25,122 bases of DNA from Rodentolepis nana (lineage: Eukaryota > Platyhelminthes > Cestoda > Cyclophyllidea > Hymenolepididae). The position numbers and the translations under genes were made by a program. The notes under the pieces were generated by a model. That model had not been told where the DNA came from and did not search any database. It was given only the letters and a program-made list of their open reading frames with translations. The stretch spans positions 1-25,122 of the forward strand of contig UZAE01000368.1 in assembly GCA_900617975.1 (NCBI GenBank). Direction: 5' to 3'. This document shows, in pieces, positions 12,422-23,600 of the stretch. Position 1 is the stretch's first letter, and each line of letters opens with the position of its first letter.

Positions 12422-12751
12422 ATGTCTGCTCCGGAAAGAAGCGAGGATATTATCGGCAAAAAGGTCGATCGTTGTATTTCAGATACCCTTATCAAAACAG
12501 GTATTTTTTATATGGATAATCCTCATTAAAACTCTACCAGGAGCCGGTGTTTCCGTTGGTATAATCGTTTCGGTGCTCTTTGCTAAACGTGAGTGTGTTA
12601 CAAAATAAAATATTCTCTCGTAGGTCGTCCATGGCCTTTGATTTTCGGCACTGGATTCGGTCTTGGAATGGGAGTTTCGAATTGTAACAGTGAATTCAAG
12701 CAGCCTCTTCCATTGCAGTCCCATATTATCGTGGCACAGAAGAAACCCTAG
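12422..12751 (+). CDS. MICOS10: MICOS complex subunit Mic10
   Basis: Mic10 is a small hairpin protein of the mitochondrial inner membrane. It oligomerises at crista junctions as a core part of the MICOS complex and bends the membrane. The gene has three exons: 12422-12500, 12541-12588 and 12624-12751, giving 84 residues; human Mic10 is slightly shorter. The introns are only 40 and 35 nt, with GT-AG ends and matching phases. The two membrane segments carry the family's glycine motifs: GAGVSVG at residues 27-33 and GTGFGLGMG at 51-59, joined by the positive loop KRRPWP (42-47). KKVDRCISDTL at 13-23 matches the family's N-terminal helix, and VSNC follows the second glycine motif as in animals. 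The start is the first ATG in frame. The glycine motifs make this a confident call. Confidence 0.96.
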
Positions 12752-12814
12752 TTATTTGTTAGCTTACATTTTTCTCAAAAGTTAGTCACCCTTTCGTGTA
12801 GTTGATTACTTGTA

Positions 12815-12820
12815 AATAAA
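12815..12820 (+). terminator. Poly(A) signal for MICOS10
   Basis: AATAAA lies 64 nt after the MICOS10 stop codon, which is a plausible 3' UTR length for this compact locus. Confidence 0.65.
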
Positions 12821-12931
12821 AGCAATAATTTGCAATTATCCGTTTGCGATTCTATTTTTTATCCCTAATTTCACTCTCTGAAATATAAATGTCTAAAATT
12901 GATATTATCATTCTAAAAGTGAGCCTACTAT

Positions 12932-13210
12932 TTACATTCGGTTTGAATTGCATTTTTCTTTTATACACATAGGGTATTTTCTGTTGTGGTTCTCACACAT
13001 TTTAAACAGAACTCTTTGGAGGTGGTGAGAAGCTAGAATTCCACCAGTAATTCTGCAAATTCGTTGTATTAGTTCACGTGGTATTACAAACTCCGTGATT
13101 TGTGTGATTTCTTCATATTCGGCCCATGACATCATAGGTTCTAGTACGCGTTTGGTGAATGCCTCCCTCGATTGTCGTGAAAAGTGATTTGAAATACAAA
13201 TATTTCTAAT
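12932..13210 (-). other. Unrecognised minus-strand open frame between MICOS10 and GATAD1
   Basis: The frame is open for about 90 codons on the minus strand, ending at a TAA at 12932. Its two adjacent Met codons (MMSWAEYEEI, first base 13135) would give 67 residues; upstream of them the frame stays open through SRQSREAFTKRVLEP. The C-terminal part has several Cys and His residues (RICRITGG, HHLQRVLFKMCENHN, CIKEKCN). I recognise no family. It could be a small gene, a terminal exon, or a transposon fragment. It is tail-to-tail with MICOS10 and downstream of GATAD1 on the same strand. Confidence 0.25.
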
Positions 13211-13746
13211 TTAAATTATCCTACTCAAGCTTTGAAATTGTTCATTTTTGAGCTGCATAGCATTGTGACGTGCTATATTATGACTTGTTCAGCATAGGGT
13301 AATAAAGCGATTATGCTTGCCTACCAGAGTGAATTTACTATTTATCATTTGATTTCTAAAACTTCAGCTCCTTCATTTTTTCTCAGAATCTTCTAACAAC
13401 GGTTATAGCCATTAAATCCGATTTTACGTTCACACACTTTCTTCTAATGGGAGAACAACTATTTCCTAACCTTCATCCCTCGGCTCTTGGTAATGGCATA
13501 TTAAAATCTTTAAAACGAATCAAATTTCGCTAGCCTCTACTCTTATGAATGAGAATTGGAAGACCATTATCCAAGAACTAAGAATTCAGAAGTGGTAAAT
13601 CTTCATGTTTGACGCATGAAATAAAAGCCAAAATTATAATTTTCAGGAAAAAAGCAACAAAGGGAATGGTAATAGCAAAGTTCTTTGGATAAGATATTGT
13701 TTATATACACGGGAAATGGTCAATAAGAGTGGGGGAGGGGGAGCGG
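13211..13746. other. Spacer downstream of GATAD1
   Basis: This presumably includes the GATAD1 3' UTR on the minus strand. I find no canonical AATAAA on the minus strand close to the stop. A G-rich tract (13731-13741) sits immediately after the GATAD1 stop codon. No other gene is visible. Confidence 0.5.
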
Positions 13747-14450
13747 CTAGAGACTTTCAGGAGGAATCCACGACCCTACTGTGTAAGGGGAATCTACAGG
13801 CCTAAAGTAGTCCGAGGGACACCGAGCATAGAAAGCAACGCATTCTATCCTGCGTGGAATATCTTCCTCCATGCCTATCACGTAGTTTGATGCCTCGAAT
13901 TTTTTTCCCTTTGCCTCCACAGTAGGAACAAGCCACGTCAACACAACATGAGCGTCTTCATGACTGTCAATGATGAATGTTCGAATTTGAGCGTAGTATT
14001 CATCACCATCAGTATCGGTCAAAGAAACAATGTCACCGATTTGATACCAAATTCCTCTGTGAAAGTAGCGGGTTTCTAAACGAATGCATGGCTTCGCCGG
14101 AGAGATCTTTATAGGCTACAGAAAGTTAAGGTATTAATAAGCAATTGGAACATACGTTGGATTTGAACAATTGGCGCCTTGACTTTAATTTTGAGTTTGC
14201 AGAGCCATTAAAGGATTTTTGTCGATTTGTTCCTCGAGTGCGCAATGTCTTTTTAGCGGGTCCAGTGAAATCAAAATCTGCATCCATCCTAGCTGTCCTT
14301 TTGCGCTTGCAGGCACGATCTACAAATGCGGCAAAATCACAGAAACGAATTTCAAAATAATAGAAGTATAAATTAAACGCAACGGAATAACGCGATGAAA
14401 TTACCGGAGGGTTGAATATCTGGTAACGAAGAAGGCTTCCCCGTACTCAT
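13747..14450 (-). CDS. GATAD1: GATAD1-like chromatin protein lacking the GATA zinc finger
   Basis: GATAD1 in vertebrates is a nuclear protein found with KDM5A/EMSY/SIN3-type histone-modifying complexes. This gene has three minus-strand exons, 14450-14405, 14319-14156 and 14115-13747, giving 192 residues. Introns are 85 and 40 nt with matching phases. The C-terminal half matches the family strongly: FHRGIWYQIGDIVSLTDTDG, DEYYAQIRTFI, VLTWLVPT, NYVIGMEEDIPRRIE and SDYFRP. The basic middle region includes RRQLFKSNPIKI, also a family feature. Human GATAD1 is about 269 residues and starts with a CxxC-CxxC GATA finger; here the N-terminus (MSTGKPSSLPDIQPS) has none. Only 183 bp separate this start from ALKBH6, so a hidden upstream finger exon would have to lie within or beyond that gene. 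The family call is sure; the exact N-terminus is fairly sure. Confidence 0.9.
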
Positions 14451-14633
14451 AGTTAATTGGAGAACGAATGGAGCAATTAAGAGACGCGCGATTAGGATAC
14501 TATAGGGTTCGCAGCTTGATAAAAATAATAATAAAGATAATATTTTTTAAAAATTAAATTACTCATTAATTTTTCAAATAGTAAGACTTTTTAAATGTTT
14601 TTTAAATATCTCTAGGTCCTTCACATTGCCACT
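14451..14633. promoter_or_regulatory. Shared head-to-head promoter region, GATAD1 and ALKBH6
   Basis: The start codons of GATAD1 (minus) and ALKBH6 (plus) are separated by 183 bp, so both promoters must lie here or overlap the first exons. The middle is very AT-rich (about 14520-14600). On the plus strand, a pyrimidine/T-rich run ending in TCTCTAG (14608-14614) lies about 20 nt before the ALKBH6 ATG and looks like a 3' splice site, either for a 5' UTR intron or for a trans-spliced leader. Confidence 0.6.
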
Positions 14634-15642
<1,009 letters not shown>

Positions 15643-15757
15643 TAGTTATATGCAATGTTTTTCTTTTTTACACATTATTACGTGTTTAGCTCTGAATTTC
15701 TCCTTATTTTCCTGAAAATAGAGCAATTATATTGCCGATAATTAATGTCTTGTATCA

Positions 15758-15763
15758 AATAAA
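15758..15763 (+). terminator. Poly(A) signal for ALKBH6
   Basis: AATAAA lies 115 nt after the ALKBH6 stop and 85 nt before the next start codon on the same strand. Confidence 0.65.
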
Positions 15764-15812
15764 TTGCTATACTTTTCTCAGACCAGGCGGTAGAACAGCT
15801 TTGGCAATTTTG

Positions 15813-15826
15813 AGGTTTCTTATTAG
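15813..15826 (+). promoter_or_regulatory. Candidate 3' splice site (cis or trans) before the small gene
   Basis: GAGGTTTCTTATTAG is a pyrimidine-biased acceptor-like motif 22 nt upstream of the ATG at 15849 and about 60 nt downstream of the ALKBH6 poly(A) signal. In flatworms, spliced-leader addition at such sites separates genes of a polycistron. No upstream donor within the gap is obvious. Confidence 0.35.
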
Positions 15827-15848
15827 TGTTTGAGCTTATACTTTAACT

Positions 15849-16017
15849 ATGGCCACGGACGTCAAGCATTGGATCACAAAAGATGGCTGTAACTTAATGA
15901 CACCAGGTAAGTCAGCCGGCGAATAATAATTTTAAAAAATCATTGGCCCCCTAATTTCTAGTCAAGTCGAGTGCACCTTGGCGCAAATTGCCACGCGTTG
16001 AAGCAAGGAATCACTAG
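15849..16017 (+). CDS. Putative 37-residue protein, two exons
   Basis: Exon 1 (15849-15906) begins with ATG in a reasonable context (AACTATGG) and ends at a strong donor (CCAG, then GTAAGT). A 55-nt intron (15907-15961) ends in CTAATTTCTAG. Exon 2 (15962-16017) keeps the phase and stops at TAG. The product starts MATDVKHWITKDGCNLM and ends APWRKLPRVEARNH. It is hydrophilic and basic at the C-terminus, with two Trp and one Cys, and no signal peptide or membrane segment. I do not recognise a family. It sits 206 bp after the ALKBH6 stop on the same strand. The splice signals are good for chance, but the protein is short; it may be a true microprotein or the start of a longer gene with exons I missed. 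Confidence 0.5.
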
Positions 16018-16466
16018 CATGTTCTCCTTCCCTGAAAGAAAATAGAGGCAAACGACGAAACCACTTCACTCTCAATAGTCTCCTGTTATAATCCTTACTC
16101 ACAGTGGAGGTAATGTATTCGAGCGATTAACAACATTACAAATGGAAAAAAGCTTCCAGATTAATTATTAATCGGCTTCAAAGGTGGAAGAAGTAGCTTT
16201 ATGGCCTCTATTGAGAATATAAATTTACATAATTTATATTCAAGTCAAATCTTATTGCATTATATTGCATAAAAACAAGAGGAGAAGGACACCCGATATG
16301 CGTTAGTGGCGCATTAACGGTGAAGTTAGGGGAGGGGGGGGGGGGGGAGAATTGAATCACAATCTTCTGCTTGGACGGAATGCAAGTATACCGGAGAATG
16401 GAGGGGTGGAGATATATTAAACAGAATTTGATATGTATTTGGCGTAAGTATATGCGCTATGCTACA
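16018..16466. other. Convergent spacer with a G-rich tract
   Basis: This is the 3' region of the small plus-strand gene and of RALGAPA on the minus strand. No clear AATAAA is visible for either; AATATA near 16217 is the closest variant on the plus strand. A long G tract lies at 16329-16347. Nothing else is recognised. Confidence 0.5.
16329..16347. repeat. Long G tract (G4 A G14)
   Basis: Four G, one A, then fourteen G. It is the longest homopolymer in the window, and a place where assembly length errors are likely. Confidence 0.85.
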
Positions 16467-17650
16467 TCAGGGATTTAAAATCCGTCCAGCTGACGCCCTG
16501 CGACCTTGAATAGCAGCACTACGTCGTTTGTGTCTTAGGGAGATCCGGCTGAAAAGACCTTTGGACTGATCTCTTAAGTTGGAGGAGGCGGGAGCGACGG
16601 CCTGGATTAAGGGTATATCTGTTGAGGTGGTTGAATCTACCGCATCTACAGAGTCTTGATAAGTAACTGCAATCTCTGGGATATGGAGGGAACTCCTTCT
16701 ACGATTGTGTTTTTTGCTGCTTGTTGTATCTATACTAACAGGTTCTTGTTCGCATGCACTATCACTGCGAATACGCATATGCCGCCGAATTCGAACGATT
16801 GGAGAAACGTCTAAATACACAATAGTAACAAACGATCAAATAAACTAACAATTGCGGATAGCAAAGCAGCTTAAGTCAACAGCAACAAGAAAGCAGGTTA
16901 ACAATTCATGCAGAATAGCATTCTCAGGTTTTTCAGTACTGAACTAATCTACCACAAAGTGTAGCAAAATTACTGTCGCGATCTTTTAATTTAAAATTTT
17001 CCCTAGAGCATTTTCTTCGATCGATAATCGTTTTGTCTGAGCCCCAGGCCTAAAAAGGCCGTCAGGAATCACGTGGGGATGGATAGATCAATTCGGAAGC
17101 TTTAAAATTGCATCACAACCTCACTGCGACAACATTGATGGGCATACTTAATTGCTTTTCGTAAAGCACATGCATAAATCAGACCTAATATTAACAAAAC
17201 AACTGTAGTACAGATTCATTGACCGTTACCCACATTTCAGAAAGCATTTCTATCAAGTTCAAATCTTCTAACGCAGCTAAAGTGAAATGTTATTTAAAGG
17301 GACTAATGGCACAAAGAGTAAGATGAGCCAAACTCACAATTATGGCAGTGAAAAACGCAAGTTTAGAAGAGTACAATTAAAAACTATACAAAAGCTTGAA
17401 AGCAACTAACATGCAAGCCTATAGCTAAGTGGGAACATGAAATTTTAACAAAAATACGATGAAAACAAATGGGGGTAAACGCATCACCCATGCAATAAGA
17501 CATAAACGTGCAGAAAAATAAATAATTTTTTTCGGGTCGAAACGGAAATGAGGAGGGGATGGAGGATCATACCGCGGAGCTCTCATAAGAATTGAGGAAA
17601 GGCTACAAAACAGTGCGAATAAAGTCATTTGTATTAGTATTAGTAGAAAT

Positions 17651-17687
<37 letters not shown>

Positions 17688-20600
17688 GTTTAACAAGGTT
17701 AATACGAAGCAATAAAATCCCAAACACAGAGAGTTAACCTTAGTAGAGAGTTGGAAATTACACCACAACTTGAGCACTCTATTATATTTATGGACTGTAA
17801 ATTAGGGTTACAAACCACTTCGAAAACTAGACATCATCCCGTGAAGTCGAGACCTAGGTGCCCGGAGATCTGGATGCGCTGATTTAAATATAATTACGAG
17901 TTATATAGAAACAGCATATTAGAGTACTTTGAGTGTGATGGAGTGAATTCCGAGTTTCCCAAACCATTCAATATGCCTACCTTTTGGCTTATTTGGGCTA
18001 CTACAACACGTGGTCGGCTTTTTCTCTAAAAATTCTTGTAACATAAGTTTCCATATGATCGGGTACAATTAACCCTCAACCCAAATATTCTAGAGCTGGT
18101 TAGATTAACTTTGAGTACTTTATCAGTTAGTGGGACTTGGTGATACCTTTTAGAGGAGCATTTGGAGATCGCACAGGCTCTGTATCATTGGGAAGGGCAG
18201 TTGAAAAGCCTGAAGGCCGTATAAGGCGAGACTGACGGTCTGTAATATCTTGGCCTGAAATGAAAAAATAATAAGGGCCCAATAAGAAACAGCCGACAGT
18301 TTATTTTGACGGTTTTGATGAAAAGACTAACAAGGGAGAGGTTTCGGTAAGGCCACTTGCATGACGAAATCTTCAAAGGAGGAATTTTGCATATGATTGT
18401 TGATAATGGTTTGCAAATAGTTTGCCCGTTCCTCATACCTGTTAAGATAAATAGCGTTTGGCTAATTAAAGGATTACGCAAAATAGCATTGGCAAGATAG
18501 ACTCACTGTTCTTTGAAATTGGGCTTCCTTGAATTTATCGCGTTGCTAGCTTGGATGGCTGTCGCTCGAACAAGAAATGGTAAGTGTTCTTCAGAGACTA
18601 GCATTCCATCGATAAGAGGACCAAAGAATGGAATCTACAAAGAAAAACAGACCAAGATAAACAGCGGAAATGAAATCAATTGTAGTCAGTGAAGGTAAAT
18701 AGTACCTCCGGTTCTTTTCGAATCTCCACGCGGAATAAACCATTAGAAAGGGGTGAAATAATGATTAGAACGTCACCGAATTCTGTTCGTAGGATACTTC
18801 TTCGGAAGGCACGCCAATGTTCAGTCCAGATTATCATCACTTCATCGTTGCCAAGGTGCTTGAACTGCAAAAGATAACAAAAAATTATCAAATTTGAATA
18901 CTCAAAGGTTACTATTATTGCTTAAGATATCTATCTTGTACAGGTTATAATCACGGGAAACAATGAGTTGGTTGAGTTTTCATAAAAGTATAACACTCAC
19001 TTTACAATACTATAACTTTCAGATTGCCTGCTTCTAATGCCTAGTTCATGAATGAAATCATGCTCATAACGTGGGGAGCTAGTCAACCGAGCGATTTAGT
19101 TCCTCAGTTGGTTACGTAGCAGCTTCAATTCGTTTATATATTTTTATAGTAAATGGATTTTAGCAAATTATAGTTCATGAAAGTTAGATTCTGAAAAGAT
19201 CGTCAAAATATCCGTTCAATTGCATAAAATTGAAATACAATATGAGATGATATTCTAGATAAAATGACATACGAAAAGATAATTTTGAATAAAGGCACTT
19301 TTTCCACATAGTTGAGAGAAATAAAAATCGCATCTATACGCAATTTTTTGAAATTCAATGTAGCATATACCCAAAAATCTTGTATTGTTAAGGTAAAAAT
19401 CACCGATGAGACATAAATTACAATGTCTAGAGAGGGACAATTGAGATTAGTAATCAAAGGCGAAGAAAATTACAAACACGAATGATTTCACAACTTACCA
19501 TTCGATGTCGATCTTCCTCCGTTACGGAAGGCATCTGTGTAGCTACATGGAAGATGGCTTCAACGGAAGGATTAGCAAAGTATGTGGCAATATCTCCATC
19601 TTCCGGATATTGCAAGCCGCCTTTGAAACCATGATGAGTAGCAAGTTTTACTGCCCAACCAAGGGAGGAAACAAATCGTTCAAATTCAATAGAACCACGG
19701 GAGTTAGATAGTATCGAACGCTTGTCTTCTTGACCTGGCCCAATATACACCACGGCTAACTTGTAGGTTTGACGCCTATTTGAAGGAAGGAAAAAATGTT
19801 AAATGACAATATAGTTGCAGGATTCATATTGTCGATCGAATGGAATTAGCGACTAACGGCCTCTGTTTATCGAGATTTTTAATCTCTCGTACTAGGTTAA
19901 GGGATTTCTTCAACAATTCAACAGACGGTCGACGATTTTGCGAGAGGAAACCAAGCTGACTAAGGAATTGCTTAACAACAGTATATCGACGATTTAACTT
20001 AGCCCATTGTTTCATTTCCTCGCTGTCTGCTGGGTCGTTTGCGTCGGTGCCGTAAAATGGTCTAAAAGCGAAAAGGTGAATTATTAAACACACACTTTAG
20101 TCTCAGATTAAAATGGCAATTAAATACGCAATAACATTTTCTTACAAGGACGGAATCTCAGGTAGTTTATCAAGAATCCGTTTTTCATTTTTAGCGGCAG
20201 TGAGCACTTGCTCAGTAACACACTTCTCGAACGGAGAGGTCTCTTCAAATCCATTTCTATCGGGTTCGTAAAAGGATGAGAGGGATTTGAGCTCAGGATG
20301 TTGGGACACCAAATCCTCGAGAAGCTACTCGAAGAAAAGGGTAAGCTTTTAAGACTGCTTCAAGAGACACATACTACTGACAATTTTAAATAGATGAACT
20401 TACCTGAGCTAATAAGTCTATTTTCGCTTTAGAATCAGCCTCTGTTTCAGCATTTACGAAGGTATCAGATGACTTATTCCTCTTATGATTGGAATTTGTA
20501 TGCTTAGATGGTGGAGCTGATGGACTCTTTTTTGAAGAAACTGGAACAAGTCCATAAATCTGCGTGGCATCCCAAACATACTTGCCAGCAATATCTCGTA

Positions 20601-23600
20601 TAATTATCCGTACGTCGCAAGAGTCTACACAAATCAGTGAATTAAACATGAAAAAAGAAACTCCCACCTGTCACAACTTCTTCTCTAAGAGCGCTATTGT
20701 TTAACATGTGATGAGTTTTCGTGGCGTCGTCATTCAAACGACTTGTGTTCGTCGATTCAACAGCCAAAACCGAAAGAAGGAAGGAGCGATTTATGACAAA
20801 CATTTGGACATCCGGTTGGTCAACCGATTCAAATGAAAGCTCTTCGCTATCCAGAACGCCAACCAGCATTCTATCATGATGCTCCTGAATTAGTGAGTCC
20901 AGCACGTCGTTAGTACTAGACTAAAACAGAAAATAGTGAATAAACCAGATGTACAGTCAGTTTGGAGATGGGGGTGGGGAAACAGAAACCAACCAGAGGG
21001 TAACGACCAAGTTGATAAAAAAGTTGGCATCGAGCAAATCGAGCTGCAACTCGAATACAATCAGGTGTAATTGGAGCGGGAGCAAGGAAAAGAGCTTGAT
21101 CGGAGAACATCTCAATGGGGTTCGTATGAAGATCCATGTTTAGTGTCGATGGTTTTAACTCATCAGAAACCTATAATGAAATGTGGAAATCAATTTAGCA
21201 AATATATCCAACAATACTATAAGAAATTAGTGCCCTCTTTCACGGGCGTAAGGGCAAACGGAAAGTTATTGATGAATCCACACCGAGATGAGCGAATGAA
21301 AAATTTAAGGAGGAAAAGTGCAGCCATTAACAACAAAGTATTGCAAAACTTATCGTATTTACTTTCTTTTTCTGCGCAACAGGGAGAAATTGATAGGGGG
21401 ACCATGGGGCAACCTGTCACATACAGTAGAGTTTTATACAATGCACAATACCGTGCTACTTATAATTATCAGTAGACATGTAGTGCCAAAGTCAGCAAGA
21501 TAAGAGAACTCACTTTGCCATCAACTTCGTCAGCGAGGGGATCAGGGATGGGACATCCGGGAACCCAACTGAGACCTGACGGTTCCAGTTGAAAGGAGGT
21601 GGTGAAAGAGGAGCATACAAATTCAAGAACGGAGAAGACAACCCAGAGACACGTAACCTCCTTGGAACGATCTTGTGCATTGCTTTGAGCTGATTTATTC
21701 AAGTCCACGAATGGTGAAGTCAAAATGGGTAAAGGAATCTTTACTGTCCATCCAATGAGAGCTGATATATTTGCCGTTAGAAGCTAGAAAGATAAACGTT
21801 GGAACACATAAGCAACTTGAAGCTAAATTCCCTTGAAAACAGAATATTTACCATTTTAAATGTCGGCGATATTTTGTCCTCAGTATAGGTTTGGCTCCAA
21901 AGAAAAGCTAAATTCCAGGCCAGGGTCTAAATGGTCGGCATTAAAAATAAGTGGATTTAGTTGGAAAAATAAAAAAATAAGCGAAAGTGACAGGCGTTTT
22001 TCGTTTTGGTGTCCTCACGCGGCGCAAAATAACAGCAATGGCAAAAGACTAAACGCAACTATTAGTGGCAGTTCCGAATTAAAAAAAATAAAAGGGTAGA
22101 AAATGGATTTTGAATAAATAGTCACAAAAGTAGGAAACAAATGAAATCGACATTCTGAGAATTGGATGCCTCTAGAATCATCTTAACTAGGCGAATTTGA
22201 CGAGGAGAAATGCACTGATGGCATAGATAAACAGTGTTTAGCAGACAAATTTTAATTAAGACGTTGAAAAACCATAGCTAATCTTTGATAGTACACGAGC
22301 GATTTCAATTTTTTTTATAAAAACGCCTGAAAAGCTAAATAAATGAAAAGAATGTCCATGACAAAAAGGGTGAAAGCGCAACTCTCCTATTATTCAATTA
22401 TCACCGGGGGTCTCAAATTTCCCTTGCTTTATTCAGACAGAGTGCTGGGGTTAAATAATCTACCGATTATCCCTCGAGTAGTGTGAAGGGAATATGGGAT
22501 CAACTTGGGAACTACAATTGAGAGACTGAGGATATTGTGGCCAGGAGTATAACTAATCATCTGACCTAATTGTGCGTGTAAAGCCGATTTACTTTCAAAT
22601 ACGTCATAAAAGAAAGCGCTAATGCATCCTCGCTTAGGAATTCGGGCTTTGTCTCCACAGTTAAGTGAACACGCTTAAGCCCCTATCAAGAAGCTTGCAC
22701 ACAATGAAGACCTTCGTTACTGGAAGTTCACACAGGCGTCGATGAGGTTGACATCTCACAAAAATCGCCTGACAAAGGCGAAGAAACCAACAAGCCCAAC
22801 AAGCAACGTGGTTCTTTCCCGATGGGCAAGGTTTTGTCAATAGGACTAAGAGATGACCTCACTAGACGAGTTATGCAGAATCAATTTTAGCACACTGCAT
22901 TACTTTCCCCACGCATGTCCTCCTCCACTGCTGTAAGAGTGATGTCATGACTCCCTCCGAAACTTTCCCCAGGAGTAGTAGTAATGACGGGTACTTTGAG
23001 CAGTCTTTCACAATATGATTAGCTCATGCCACCTAAGGAGCTCTCCTCGAACCTATTTAATTTTCTCATGATGATACTGATAAATTTATGCCAAATATCC
23101 GGTATATAATGAAAATTGGAAGGGGTTATTAAGAATAAACGCAGCCCACCGAACTGAGCCGTTTAGAGAAATATTACAAAATCTAGGTTGGAAGCACCTG
23201 AAAAATTTAATTGATCCAGTCTTTAAACAAACTTCAAGGGTTCTAAATGGCTCATGCTGTATCTCTGTGCAGTCAAATAAAAGTCGCGTGACCATGGTGT
23301 CTTAAATTTTCATTGCCTAGAAAAATTTGTTATCGCATGCCATACAAGGAATACACACACCTCATATTTGTATTTCACTATGTACACTTTTAAACCAGTT
23401 AGACATTTGCGAATGATCACTAAAAAGGATCATAAATACGAGGAGAAGAGAAAATTTTTTCACATAAATTTCATAATTTATTTATCTAGCAAGTGATAAC
23501 ATTCAGTTTCCCACATAGACTCCATTGTTATCTATACACTTTTGTAATCGATATTTGCACCCGTAAATTACCTGACAGTAGAATTTTTGGGACCGTCTCT

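Noticed and set aside
17041..17080. GGCC-TAAAAA-GGCC hairpin resembling a bacterial terminator
   Set aside because: It lies inside a eukaryotic intron and has no T-run; a chance palindrome.
21071..21475. 134-codon plus-strand frame
   Set aside because: It overlaps RALGAPA exon 3 antisense and runs into an intron; no recognisable product.
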